Shown in pieces: positions 35,867 through 44,613 of a stretch of DNA of 64,000 bases. The translations under genes and the position numbers were made by a program. The DNA is from UBA946 sp031550725 (GTDB lineage: Bacteria > Bacillota > Clostridia > Oscillospirales > Ruminococcaceae). A model generated the notes under the pieces. The model was given only the letters and a program-made list of their open reading frames with translations, was not told the origin of the DNA and searched no databases. The stretch covers positions 186,001-250,000 of the forward strand of contig JAVBOH010000008.1 of assembly GCA_031550725.1 (NCBI GenBank), read 5' to 3'. Each line of letters opens with the position of its first letter. The first letter of the stretch is position 1.

Positions 35867-36349
35867 TTAGATTAAATTAATACAACTTGCAGATATATAT
35901 TCAATAATATCCCTAACGGCACCATCCCCACCATTAAATGAAGATACATACATACAAACGTCCTTAACTTCATCAACAGCATCATTCGGACAAGCCGAAA
36001 ACCTACAAACTTTCAAACATTCCAAATCATTAACATCATCACCAATATAAGCGACATTTTCCAAAGATAAATTTAAGCTTTGTACTAATTCTTTAAGAAC
36101 TGGTAATTTATCTTTTACATTCTGAAACAGGTATTTAATATCAAGTTCTTCACACCGTTTTTGAACAATAATACTTTTACGCCCAGTGATGATAGCAGGA
36201 ATAATATTATGCTCAGGTAAAATATGTTTTATAGCATAGCCATCCTTGACATTAAAGGCTTTCATAAATTCACCTTCAGTAGATAAATAAATCTTACCGT
36301 CAGTTAGCGTGCCATCAACATCCATAACAAGAAGTTTTATATCAGGCAT
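35867..36349 (-). CDS. kdsC: 3-deoxy-D-manno-octulosonate 8-phosphate phosphatase (KdsC-like)
   Basis: 160 residues, the size of stand-alone KdsC. The HAD motifs are LVMDVDGTLTDG with Asp9/Asp11, a Thr in IITGR, a Lys in VKDK, and YIGDDVNDLECL. It removes phosphate from Kdo-8-P. Its start overlaps the stop of kdsD by one base (TAATG). Together with kdsD, kdsA and kdsB it completes the CMP-Kdo pathway. Phosphatases for other acidic sugars (such as Neu-type) look similar, but the neighbours decide. Confidence 0.85.
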   Translation of the reverse strand: MPDIKLLVMDVDGTLTDGKIYLSTEGEFMKAFNVKDGYAIKHILPEHNIIPAIITGRKSIIVQKRCEELDIKYLFQNVKDKLPVLKELVQSLNLSLENVAYIGDDVNDLECLKVCRFSACPNDAVDEVKDVCMYVSSFNGGDGAVRDIIEYISASCINLI

Positions 36350-37314
36350 TATATCAAACCCACCTTAATTATATCCGAAATATGTAAAGTTCCTTTCAAA
36401 TAACCATCCTCAACAACAGGAAGCATTGACAAGAACCCATTTTCACGTTTCATTTTTTCAACAGCATCAACGACTAAAAGTTCAGGCATGACAATTACAG
36501 GGGAAATAGTCATTATTTCATCAATTCGCATATTAAAATCCTGGCCGTTATTATTTATATATCTTCTCAAATCCCCATCAGTAAAAATACCAATCAAATG
36601 ATTTTCGAAATCAACGACATTCACACAGCCAATAGGTTTTCTACACATTTCAAGTATTGCCTCTTGTAAAGTCGAACCTGATAAGACAACAGCATTTTCT
36701 TCACCTGATTTCATTAGGTTACCTACTTTTAAGGTTAGCTTTTTTCCAAGTGTTCCATGTGGATGAAATATAGCAAAATCATTTTTAGTGAAATTTCTCA
36801 TAGTGGCAACCGTAACAGCTAGTGCGTCTCCAACAGCAAGCATAGCTGTGGTACTTGAAGTAGGAACCATATTATCAAGAAATATTTCTTTAATTTCAGG
36901 TAAGCAAAATGTATACTGTGAATATTTTTCTAAAGTTGATCCACATTTACCTACAATAGAAAGAATTACAGCACCAATTTTTTGTACCGCAGGAATTATA
37001 TTTAATATCTCATCTGTTTCGCCACTAAAGCTTAATGCTAAAACAACATCGTTTTTTTGAATAATTCCAAGATCGCCATGCAAAGCTTCTCCAGGATGTA
37101 TATAGAAAGCAGAAACACCAATACTTGACATGGTCGATGCAATTTTTCCTGCAATATGACCCGATTTACCCATACCAGTCAAAATAACCTTACCAATACA
37201 ATTATTTATTACATTTGTAATATTAACAAAATTATCATCAAGCTGTTCTTTTGTTTTATTTAACGCATCAATTTCTGTATCAATCGCAGACTTTGCAGTA
37301 GATAAGATATCCAT
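36349..37314 (-). CDS. kdsD: Arabinose-5-phosphate isomerase with CBS pair (KdsD/KpsF)
   Basis: 321 residues: an N-terminal SIS sugar-isomerase domain (ILTGMGKSGHIAGKIASTM, the HPGEALHGDLG block, SFSGETDEI) and two C-terminal CBS domains (about 205-321, including GIFTDGDLRRYI). It interconverts ribulose-5-phosphate and arabinose-5-phosphate, the precursor of Kdo. The length is that of KdsD/KpsF/GutQ. The start follows GAGGG. Confidence 0.92.
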   Translation of the reverse strand: MDILSTAKSAIDTEIDALNKTKEQLDDNFVNITNVINNCIGKVILTGMGKSGHIAGKIASTMSSIGVSAFYIHPGEALHGDLGIIQKNDVVLALSFSGETDEILNIIPAVQKIGAVILSIVGKCGSTLEKYSQYTFCLPEIKEIFLDNMVPTSSTTAMLAVGDALAVTVATMRNFTKNDFAIFHPHGTLGKKLTLKVGNLMKSGEENAVVLSGSTLQEAILEMCRKPIGCVNVVDFENHLIGIFTDGDLRRYINNNGQDFNMRIDEIMTISPVIVMPELLVVDAVEKMKRENGFLSMLPVVEDGYLKGTLHISDIIKVGLI

Positions 37315-37335
37315 TTAGCCCTCCATGCTCACAAA

Positions 37336-38118
37336 TTAATTTATAACAAGATTATGTATTTTCAATATATCATCCAATACCTTGCTGACATAATTAATAT
37401 TAAGCATATTAGTTCCATCAGATAAAGCATTGTCAGGATCAGGATGCACTTCCATAAAAATGCCATCTGCACCAACAGCGGTAGCCGCTTTTGCAAGATA
37501 AGGAACATAGCCACGGTTACCGCCCGTACTTGAACCGTTTCCACCAGGCTTTTGAACACTATGTGTTGCATCAAATATAACAGGATACCCCATCTTTTTC
37601 ATTTCTATAATACTTGTCATATCCACAACAAGATTATTATATCCAAATGAAGTGCCACGTTCACAGAGCATTATATTTTTGTTTCCGTTATCTTCAATCT
37701 TCTTTACAACATTTTGCATATCCCATGGTGCAAGAAACTGCGCCTTTTTAACATTGATTATTTTCCCAGTTTTCGCAGCAGCAACCAACAAATCGGTCTG
37801 ACGGCATAAAAATGCCGGTATTTGTATTATATCAGCAACCTCAGCAACTTTTTCTGCTTGCCAAGGTTCATGTATATCAGTACAAATCTTAAACCCATAC
37901 TTATTTTTTATCTCATTTAAAATTTCTACCCCAGTTTCAATCCCAGGACCTCTGTATGAATCTATTGATGTTCTGTTGGCTTTATCAAATGACGCTTTAA
38001 AATAGAAATCCACGTCATAACGGCTTACTATTTCCTTGAGAATCGTTGCTTCATTTTCTAATGATTCTATAGATTCGATTACACAAGGTCCTAAGATAAG
38101 TAGAAGTTTTTTTATCAT
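37336..38118 (-). CDS. kdsA: 3-deoxy-8-phosphooctulonate synthase
   Basis: 260 residues from the ATG at 38118, which overlaps the kdsB stop by one base (TGATG). The TIM-barrel motifs are LGPCVIES, FKASFDKANRTS, RGPGIETG, a C-E-R-G-T-S-F-G-Y block, DATHSVQKPGG and the metal-binding region near the end (EVHPDPDNALSDG). It condenses arabinose-5-P and PEP to Kdo-8-P. Confidence 0.93.
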   Translation of the reverse strand: MIKKLLLILGPCVIESIESLENEATILKEIVSRYDVDFYFKASFDKANRTSIDSYRGPGIETGVEILNEIKNKYGFKICTDIHEPWQAEKVAEVADIIQIPAFLCRQTDLLVAAAKTGKIINVKKAQFLAPWDMQNVVKKIEDNGNKNIMLCERGTSFGYNNLVVDMTSIIEMKKMGYPVIFDATHSVQKPGGNGSSTGGNRGYVPYLAKAATAVGADGIFMEVHPDPDNALSDGTNMLNINYVSKVLDDILKIHNLVIN

Positions 38119-38855
38119 CAATTATCTCCTCTATTTTTAAAAATATATTCTCTAACACGTTTTAAATCTTTTTCTGTATCTACAGCAATCGTATCAGACA
38201 TTGTTATACCAACCCGAATTTTTATACCATTTTCAACTAAACGTAATAGTTCAATATCTTCAATAGCTTCTATTCTACCTCTTTCTAGTTTATTGTACAT
38301 CAAAAGGATTTCTTTTTTAAAAGCATATACACCAATGGGTTTATAATAAATATAATCTAAAGATGCTTTGGGGTATGGAATTGGAGAGCGGGATAATAAT
38401 AGAATATTTTCATTTATATCACAAACAACCTTAGGTGTAGTGCTATTTACTATATCAACTGGATTTATAAAAGGTGTTTTTAAAGTTGCACAAGGTATGC
38501 TAGGATCAGAAAGAATTACATCAATTACTTTATCAATTGTTGTTGGTTCAAGTAAAGGTTCATCTCCTTGAATAGTTATATATATATCAGCATTTATTTT
38601 TCTTGCTACCTCAGTTAATCTTTCAGTTCCATTTACGTGTTCAACAGATGTAGTGATAACAGGAATTCCATAATTATTACAAATTTCTTCGATACGAATA
38701 TCATCAGTTGCAACATATATTTTATCTAATCTTTTCACTTGCGATGCTTGTTGATACACCCACCAAATCATAGGTTTACCACAAATATCAGCAAGTGGTT
38801 TACCCGGGAACCTAGATGAATTATATCTCGCTGGGATTACTCCAATTATTTTCAT
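38118..38855 (-). CDS. kdsB: 3-deoxy-manno-octulosonate cytidylyltransferase
   Basis: 245 residues from the ATG at 38855 (a GGATGGAAG-type site lies upstream; an ATG at 38867 is less likely). The motifs are VIPARYNSSRFPGKPL, VYVATDD, IQGDEPLL and the PIGVYAFKK region. It makes CMP-Kdo from CTP and Kdo. It lies directly after the DUF115 gene, a candidate user of CMP-Kdo. Confidence 0.93.
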   Translation of the reverse strand: MKIIGVIPARYNSSRFPGKPLADICGKPMIWWVYQQASQVKRLDKIYVATDDIRIEEICNNYGIPVITTSVEHVNGTERLTEVARKINADIYITIQGDEPLLEPTTIDKVIDVILSDPSIPCATLKTPFINPVDIVNSTTPKVVCDINENILLLSRSPIPYPKASLDYIYYKPIGVYAFKKEILLMYNKLERGRIEAIEDIELLRLVENGIKIRVGITMSDTIAVDTEKDLKRVREYIFKNRGDN

Positions 38856-38869
38856 GTGTACTTCCATCC

Positions 38870-39961
38870 TTAAAATAAACTATCGAAGTCAACTCTTTCA
38901 AATACTTCTAATGCTCCACCACGAGTTGCATTGTAGATTTTTACGCCCACAGATTCGGCAGCTTTTTTTGCTGTTTCATATGTAATGGTCATTCTATCTG
39001 TGTTGCATTTTACTGGGATTTTGGACATTTTTGAAATCCCATTTTCATATCGATTATCAAAATGATTACCACTAGAACCAGTGTTTCCAGAATAATTATT
39101 ATCAATTCCAAGCAGATAAATTTCTTTAAACCCCATATATACAGCAAACTGAAGCATAGCCGATGTAACAGTAGAGTTCGCATACACCACTTCAGAAACA
39201 TCAAAAGAAAAATCTGTGTTATGTTCACCTAACCCATTTCGATGATAATATATAATATCATCATCAACCTTCCCACAAGCGATGGTAGAATTAAGTGGAA
39301 CAAATTTAAAAGATAAATCTAATTTTTTGATAATATCATAATCTAAATAATATAATTTGAAATCATTTATAAAATAAAATGTTGGCCGCCAGTCTGTATT
39401 ATCAAAAGTCAAATATATTCTATTTGCTGCAAATGTTTTTTCATTTTTTAGCTTATTTAAATCATTAATTTCTAAGCTTGGCCCGTTACCTATAATAAAA
39501 CACCTATTATTTTGGTATTTGTCTTTAAGATTAAGCTTTTCTTTATAATTTTTAAAAGCATTTTTATTTATCTCATATTCAAAAAAATTATTCAAATTAC
39601 ATTCAGAGTTATATAAAACATGAAATAAAGTATAGCACTCAATATTTTTAAGATTTTCTATTTTTTGCAATTGTTTTATTACTTCAATAAGATAATATTG
39701 AGCACATACTAATATAACAAATTTATCTGGATTTATGCTATTTAATATTTCAATAGCATTTACATCGAAAACATAGTTGTTAACATTTAAATTATTAATA
39801 CAGATTTTATTCTTATCATTATCTACAAAAAATGCAATTGATTTTAATAACGAATCATGATATAAATCTCTATGCATAACCTCTCCAGCTCCAAAACAAA
39901 TGATTTTCCTATCATTTAAATTTTTTAGGAACTCATCAACCGTTGAATTACAAATTTTCAT
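38870..39961 (-). CDS. DUF115/MAF-like protein with N-terminal Rossmann-like module; candidate CMP-Kdo transferase
   Basis: 363 residues from the ATG at 39961, 8 bases after GAGGG. Residues 1-120 carry IICFGAGEVMHRDLY and FFVDNDKNK, the operon's GxG module. Residues about 150-363 are DUF115-like: CFIIGNGPSLEINDLNKL, then AANRIYLTFD and LLGIDNNYSGNTG. The GNGPSL motif is shared with MAF flagellin glycosyltransferases and GT42 sialyltransferases, which use CMP-activated acidic sugars. As this gene adjoins kdsB, it is the best candidate in the window for transferring Kdo. That role is inference; DUF115 also includes pterin kinases. Confidence 0.65.
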   Translation of the reverse strand: MKICNSTVDEFLKNLNDRKIICFGAGEVMHRDLYHDSLLKSIAFFVDNDKNKICINNLNVNNYVFDVNAIEILNSINPDKFVILVCAQYYLIEVIKQLQKIENLKNIECYTLFHVLYNSECNLNNFFEYEINKNAFKNYKEKLNLKDKYQNNRCFIIGNGPSLEINDLNKLKNEKTFAANRIYLTFDNTDWRPTFYFINDFKLYYLDYDIIKKLDLSFKFVPLNSTIACGKVDDDIIYYHRNGLGEHNTDFSFDVSEVVYANSTVTSAMLQFAVYMGFKEIYLLGIDNNYSGNTGSSGNHFDNRYENGISKMSKIPVKCNTDRMTITYETAKKAAESVGVKIYNATRGGALEVFERVDFDSLF

Positions 39962-40094
39962 AAAAACAACCCTCATGTAATATAGATTGTGTGTATCCCT
40001 AAGCACAGGGAATAAAACTTGACAAAACCAAGGAAATATAGCATAACCACATCAAAACCAGGTGATAATGTGTAAAAAGGTGCAAGGGTTCCGA

Positions 40095-40937
40095 AAAGAA
40101 TGAGCTTAATCGAGTTTAGCGAAAAGTATGCAATAGTGGAAATATGTGTTGATGATTTATGAAACCGTAGGAACAAAAAAGGTTTTTCATGTTCCAAATG
40201 TGGTAACACTGACGGTTATGAAATTAAATCTCGCAAGGTTGGGGAGTGTAAGAATTGTAAATATTACGCTTCAATTCTTTATGGTACAATATTCGAAAAC
40301 TCAAAACTTGAAATTAGAAAATGATATTGGGCAGCTTTACTTATGATTTCAAGTAAAGCAAGAATATCAGCTAAAGAATTACAATCTCAAATCAGCGTAA
40401 TATATAAAACGGCATGATATGTTCATCGTCGATTACGTGAAGTTATGCGTATAGTAAATGATAAATACAAATTATGTGGAACTGTGGCAATGGATGAAGC
40501 TTATTCACAGGGTGAGAAATTGATGATACTTAACTTGTAAAACGTGGCAGACAAATAAATCAAAGGTAATTGTTGCTGTTTCACTAACAGATGACGGTAA
40601 ACCTCAATACGTTCATATGCAAGTTGTTGAAAAACTTAAAGCTAAGCTATTGAAAAAACTTGACCAAGAACATATCAAAAAAGGTTCAAAAATAATCGCT
40701 GATGGTTTTAGAGCGTATAAATTTCAAAACATACAAAAAGATAATTCAGTGGAATTTGACATGGTTTCTGTTGATTCTAAGGATAGTAAATTAAAATGGT
40801 TACATACCATTATTTCTAATGTAAAAGCTTTTATACTAGGTGCTTTTCATGGCTTAAAAGCTAATGAGTCACAATTTTATCTTGATGAGTTTTGTTATCG
40901 GTTAAAATCGAAGATATATTCTTCATCTTGTCTTTGA
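40095..40937 (+). mobile_element. Dead IS1595 family insertion sequence (transposase pseudogene)
   Basis: The rightward frame from about 40095 shows a zinc ribbon (CSKCGN, then CKNCKYYASILYGTIF), then WAALLMISSKARISAKELQ, TVAMDEAYSQG, ADGFRAYKF and a C-terminal segment, KWLHTIISNVKAFILG and FHGLKANESQFYLDEFCYR. This is an ISXO2-like IS1595 transposase. In-frame stops after 'CVDDL', 'EIRK', near 'YKTA' and near 'MILNL' show it is inactive. Clear terminal repeats are not visible. It lies opposite in strand to the operon, within the otherwise tight gap between the radical SAM and DUF115 genes. Confidence 0.8.
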
Positions 40938-41040
40938 TAAACTTATTAATTCTGCATTAATTACAACTATAATCTGCTATTATAAAGTTGATTGTTCAAA
41001 ATAATCTTCCTGTGGTTATTGGATTATGCATATTATAAAT

Positions 41041-42174
41041 TTAAACATCAGCAATCCAATCCTCTTTTTGCGGCTCTTTAGAAACATCCCAATCAATATA
41101 ATCAATTTTTTCAGCACAATACTTACAAAATTCAACCGTACCAAATCTTAAATCATTTAATGTTTTGTTCCAATCGGATATTTGGTATATATCAACACCC
41201 GAATCCTCTTTTGATGGTATATTGAAATGCTCTGCATATTTATAAAATAATGCATCAACAGGACATTTATAAATCTTGCTGTTTCGATAAAATGTACACT
41301 GCCACATTTCACAAACACGAGCTGCCTTTTCTGGATTGCTATCACCCTTAAGTGACAACACCCTATAAAACTTATCAATATTTGACGCAACAATATAGTT
41401 AACTTTATGCAGCTCCAATTTCTCAATAATTATATCGATCATTTTTAGAGTAGGTTTATACCCCGAAACTCTGATTGTAACGTTATTAGTGTTAATACAG
41501 TTGAAAAAATTCTCATCCATCTTAGGAACAAGAAGCCCATTAGTAATTACTTCAATTATGCTATCAGGAAAATATTTTCTTGTTACATCAATATATCGGG
41601 TGACATCGGCACTCAAAAGTGGTTCACCGCCATAAATAGAAAAAGAACCAACTATGCAATTTTCTGATAAATACTTTATATCTTTTTTATAATCATCAAA
41701 GCTTTGACTTTCATTTCTATCAAACAAATTACAAAAATGAGCACAGCTTTTACAGTTTAAATTACAAACATCTGTTAAATTTACACCAAGTGTTAATATC
41801 ATTGGTTTATCATTTATCGGAATATTTGGTATTTGTAAAATCTCATTTACATCAGGTCTTGCATATGTATTAATTTTGTGGTTTAATAATTCAATGTTAT
41901 TACCTTTAAAATTAACAGAACAACTATCAAATTGTCTGCATATATTTTCAGAAAATTTAATTGCTGATATGATGACATATTCTATACCATTTTCTTTATC
42001 ATACATACATTCGAGTAATTGATCAAATGAAATAATAGGTAAATTCTCTATTTGTTTTTCATATAACTTTGGGTTGTTATCAATAAAATATTTAACTGTA
42101 TATTCAGTTGTTTTTTCAATATGATTTTTTATCATTTTACCGAATTTCCCAGCGCCAAATAATGCAATGTTCAT
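41041..42174 (-). CDS. Radical SAM protein with N-terminal Rossmann-like module
   Basis: 377 residues from the ATG at 42174, 6 bases after GAGG. Residues 1-110 hold IALFGAGKFGKMIKN and FIDNNPKLYE. The radical SAM core begins near residue 130 with DVCNLNCKSCAHFC (CxxxCxxC for the 4Fe-4S cluster). It continues with FSIYGGEPLLS and a C-terminal Cys-containing part (CEMWQC, IYKCPVDAL), as in SPASM/twitch enzymes. It follows the pdxA-like gene by one base. The substrate is probably a polymer precursor; the chemistry cannot be predicted. Confidence 0.82.
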   Translation of the reverse strand: MNIALFGAGKFGKMIKNHIEKTTEYTVKYFIDNNPKLYEKQIENLPIISFDQLLECMYDKENGIEYVIISAIKFSENICRQFDSCSVNFKGNNIELLNHKINTYARPDVNEILQIPNIPINDKPMILTLGVNLTDVCNLNCKSCAHFCNLFDRNESQSFDDYKKDIKYLSENCIVGSFSIYGGEPLLSADVTRYIDVTRKYFPDSIIEVITNGLLVPKMDENFFNCINTNNVTIRVSGYKPTLKMIDIIIEKLELHKVNYIVASNIDKFYRVLSLKGDSNPEKAARVCEMWQCTFYRNSKIYKCPVDALFYKYAEHFNIPSKEDSGVDIYQISDWNKTLNDLRFGTVEFCKYCAEKIDYIDWDVSKEPQKEDWIADV

Positions 42175-42175
42175 T

Positions 42176-43219
42176 TCATACCTCAACATTTAACTTTCTA
42201 TTCTCCACCATAACCACCGCCGCCCAAATCGCATCAAGTAAACTATCCGGATTAGCCCTACCCTCGCCAGCCTTGCCAAAAGCTGTACCATGATCAACAG
42301 AAGTACGTATAACAGGTAGTCCAATAGTGCAATTAATACCGCTCACAGAATCAAAATTACCAGTATCACTGTTAATTCTAAAGCCGCTTAGCTTAAGTGG
42401 AATATGCCCCTGATCATGATACATAGCAACAACAATATCATATTGACCGGACATACACTTAACAAAAACAGTATCAGGGGAAATAGGACCTTCGACATTA
42501 ATATTTTCAGCTAAAGCTAGCTTAATAGCTGGAATAATTTCATTAGTTTCTTCCGTCCCGAACAATCCGTTTTCAGAACAATGCGGATTTAATCCTGCAA
42601 CAGCAATTTTAGGGTTATTTACACCTAAAAGCTTTAATCCTTGATCAGCAAGCTTAATAACATCCAATACCCTTTTCTTGGCAATTTTATTACAAGCATC
42701 TCTTAATGCACAATGTGTGGTTACATGAATAACTCGCAAATTTCCACAAGCAAGCAGCATAGCAAAATCTTTGGTGTTAGTATAATCAGCAAAAATCTCA
42801 GTATGTCCGCTATAATTATGTCCTGCCAAATTAATTGCTTCTTTGCTTATTGGAGCAGTAACAACTGCATCAACATCGCCTTTTAATGCCAAATTAATAC
42901 CATATGTAACATAATTAAAAGACGCTTCACCACATATTTTGCTGTTCTTTTTATACTCCCAGCTGTTCTCGGAAAGATAGTCAAGATTTATCAAATCAAT
43001 TGTACCAAACTTACCATATGCATTTGAACAACTATCAATAATATTTATTTCTAAGCTTATATTACAAAAATCCAAAGCACTTTTTATTGCATAATAATCA
43101 CCGATAACAATAGGAATACATTTATCATATACCTCTGTTTTATTTAAGGATTTTACAATAATTTCAGCACCAATTCCGGCAGGGTCACCCATTGTTATTG
43201 CTAGTTTTGCTCGGTTCAT
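42176..43219 (-). CDS. PdxA-family 4-phospho-hydroxyacid dehydrogenase
   Basis: About 347 residues (start ATG at 43219; the ATG at 43231 abuts AGGAGG). The motifs are AITMGDPAGIGAEII, the HTEIFADYT region with metal-binding His, AGLNPHCSENGLFGTEE and VAMYHDQGHIPLK. The fold is that of PdxA (4-phosphohydroxy-threonine dehydrogenase of vitamin B6 synthesis) and PdxA2-type catabolic relatives. No other B6 gene is near. Placed beside radical SAM and cytidylyltransferase genes, it more likely makes a small phosphorylated hydroxy- or amino-compound for the surface polymer. That is inference. Confidence 0.85.
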   Translation of the reverse strand: MNRAKLAITMGDPAGIGAEIIVKSLNKTEVYDKCIPIVIGDYYAIKSALDFCNISLEINIIDSCSNAYGKFGTIDLINLDYLSENSWEYKKNSKICGEASFNYVTYGINLALKGDVDAVVTAPISKEAINLAGHNYSGHTEIFADYTNTKDFAMLLACGNLRVIHVTTHCALRDACNKIAKKRVLDVIKLADQGLKLLGVNNPKIAVAGLNPHCSENGLFGTEETNEIIPAIKLALAENINVEGPISPDTVFVKCMSGQYDIVVAMYHDQGHIPLKLSGFRINSDTGNFDSVSGINCTIGLPVIRTSVDHGTAFGKAGEGRANPDSLLDAIWAAVVMVENRKLNVEV

Positions 43220-43324
43220 TTTTATGCCCATGCCTCCTTGTCACAAAGCACCACAAAAAATGTTTGCATGGGCTCGTGAGTTATTTTAAGTTGTTCCACA
43301 CTTAACCTCCGAAATTGTAATATA

Positions 43325-43744
43325 TCAATAATTCATAATAATATTTTTTATTTCCGTTGTCGAAATCCCACTTGTGTACGGAACATAAACAACATCTACA
43401 TTAATTTTAGCTAATTCCTTTTCGAAATTAATCCATCTTTCTGTACCTTTCCAATCGTCACCAATAAATATTGCATCAAACTTATGAAGTTCCCATAATG
43501 TCATTTTATCTCTGGTTGTGTTTATAACGGCTTTATCTACACATGACAAGGAACTAACAATCCGAAGTCTGTCATTTTCGCAAATAATTGGTTTATGTGT
43601 TTTGTAGCTAGAAACAACATCATCACCATGAACACCAACAATCAAGTAATCACAATAACTCTTAGCCATTTCAATCATGTTAAGATGACCAACATGAAAT
43701 AAATCGTATGTACCGTCTGTATAACCGATTTTATATTTTTTCAT
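43325..43744 (-). CDS. TagD-like glycerol-3-phosphate (or related) cytidylyltransferase
   Basis: 139 residues from the ATG at 43744, which overlaps the licD-like stop by one base (TAATG). It shows GTYDLFHVGHLNMI (HxGH), GDDWKGTERW and the C-terminal STTEIK signature of TagD/GCT enzymes. It makes CDP-glycerol or a similar CDP-alcohol, the donor expected by the glycerophosphotransferases further down the operon. A 94-base gap follows before pdxA. Confidence 0.87.
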   Translation of the reverse strand: MKKYKIGYTDGTYDLFHVGHLNMIEMAKSYCDYLIVGVHGDDVVSSYKTHKPIICENDRLRIVSSLSCVDKAVINTTRDKMTLWELHKFDAIFIGDDWKGTERWINFEKELAKINVDVVYVPYTSGISTTEIKNIIMNY

Positions 43745-44595
43745 TAACATTCCTCATTATTATCAAGCAATTTTAATTTTGAAACAGGATGTACTTTTCT
43801 TTTTTCAATAGGTGGAAGTGTCATATAATCACCATATTTAAATTTTAAATATTTCTTATATTGCTTTGCTATCGGAAATTTATGTCCCTCGTAATCTATA
43901 TCAATTAAATCTGTATACCATTTAATTTTATACCCATAATAACTATTGGCAGCAGGAAATGTAAGTATTCTTACGATATCGGATTCATGTTTATGATTAT
44001 ATTTAATAAAGCGATTAAACGTTGAATACACTGCATTTTCAGGTATTAAGCTTAATAATTCATATATTGTTTTCTCAATTCCAGTTGCAGTATTTTTTCC
44101 AATATATGACCAAAAAATCTTTCTAAATGAAAAGCAAATAAAGTTATGTATTGATCTTACAAAATAGTTTTCAGGCACATAATCAAAAGGCATAATATCA
44201 ATAAAAATTCCTTGTTCATATGGCATATGTTCTTGATTTAAGCGAACAAATTCTGTGTTTTTTCTTCTAAGCTTGCCATATCCCCAACGATATCCCTTTG
44301 TATTTCTGTGATCTTGAAAATAGAATTTTGATTTATCCAGTTCGGCTTCACAAGCATTTCTGAATTTTTCGTATTCACTTCTTAAAAATCCAATATCAGC
44401 ATCATCATCCCATGGAATGCAACCTCCGTGTCTGGCTGCACCTAAAGCAGTCCCGCCAACCAAACAATACTTTATTCCAGATTTTTTGCAAATTCTATCT
44501 AATTCAATTATCATTTCAAGATGAATTAACTGTATCTGCCTTAATTCCTCATCATTAATAACATAACCATCTCTGATAACATCTGTATTCCCCAT
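43744..44595 (-). CDS. LicD family phosphotransferase
   Basis: 283 residues with the LicD core: YCLVGGTALGAARHGG and PWDDDADIGF (the metal-binding Asp cluster). Further blocks are the GYGKLRRKNTEF segment, PYEQGIFIDIMPFD and YGDYMTLPP. LicD proteins move phosphocholine or another phospho-alcohol from a CDP carrier onto glycans. This is the stand-alone version; a second LicD domain is inside the 864-residue fusion. AAGGA supports the start. Confidence 0.9.
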   Translation of the reverse strand: MGNTDVIRDGYVINDEELRQIQLIHLEMIIELDRICKKSGIKYCLVGGTALGAARHGGCIPWDDDADIGFLRSEYEKFRNACEAELDKSKFYFQDHRNTKGYRWGYGKLRRKNTEFVRLNQEHMPYEQGIFIDIMPFDYVPENYFVRSIHNFICFSFRKIFWSYIGKNTATGIEKTIYELLSLIPENAVYSTFNRFIKYNHKHESDIVRILTFPAANSYYGYKIKWYTDLIDIDYEGHKFPIAKQYKKYLKFKYGDYMTLPPIEKRKVHPVSKLKLLDNNEEC

Positions 44596-44613
44596 GATAT
44601 AAATTCCTTTATC

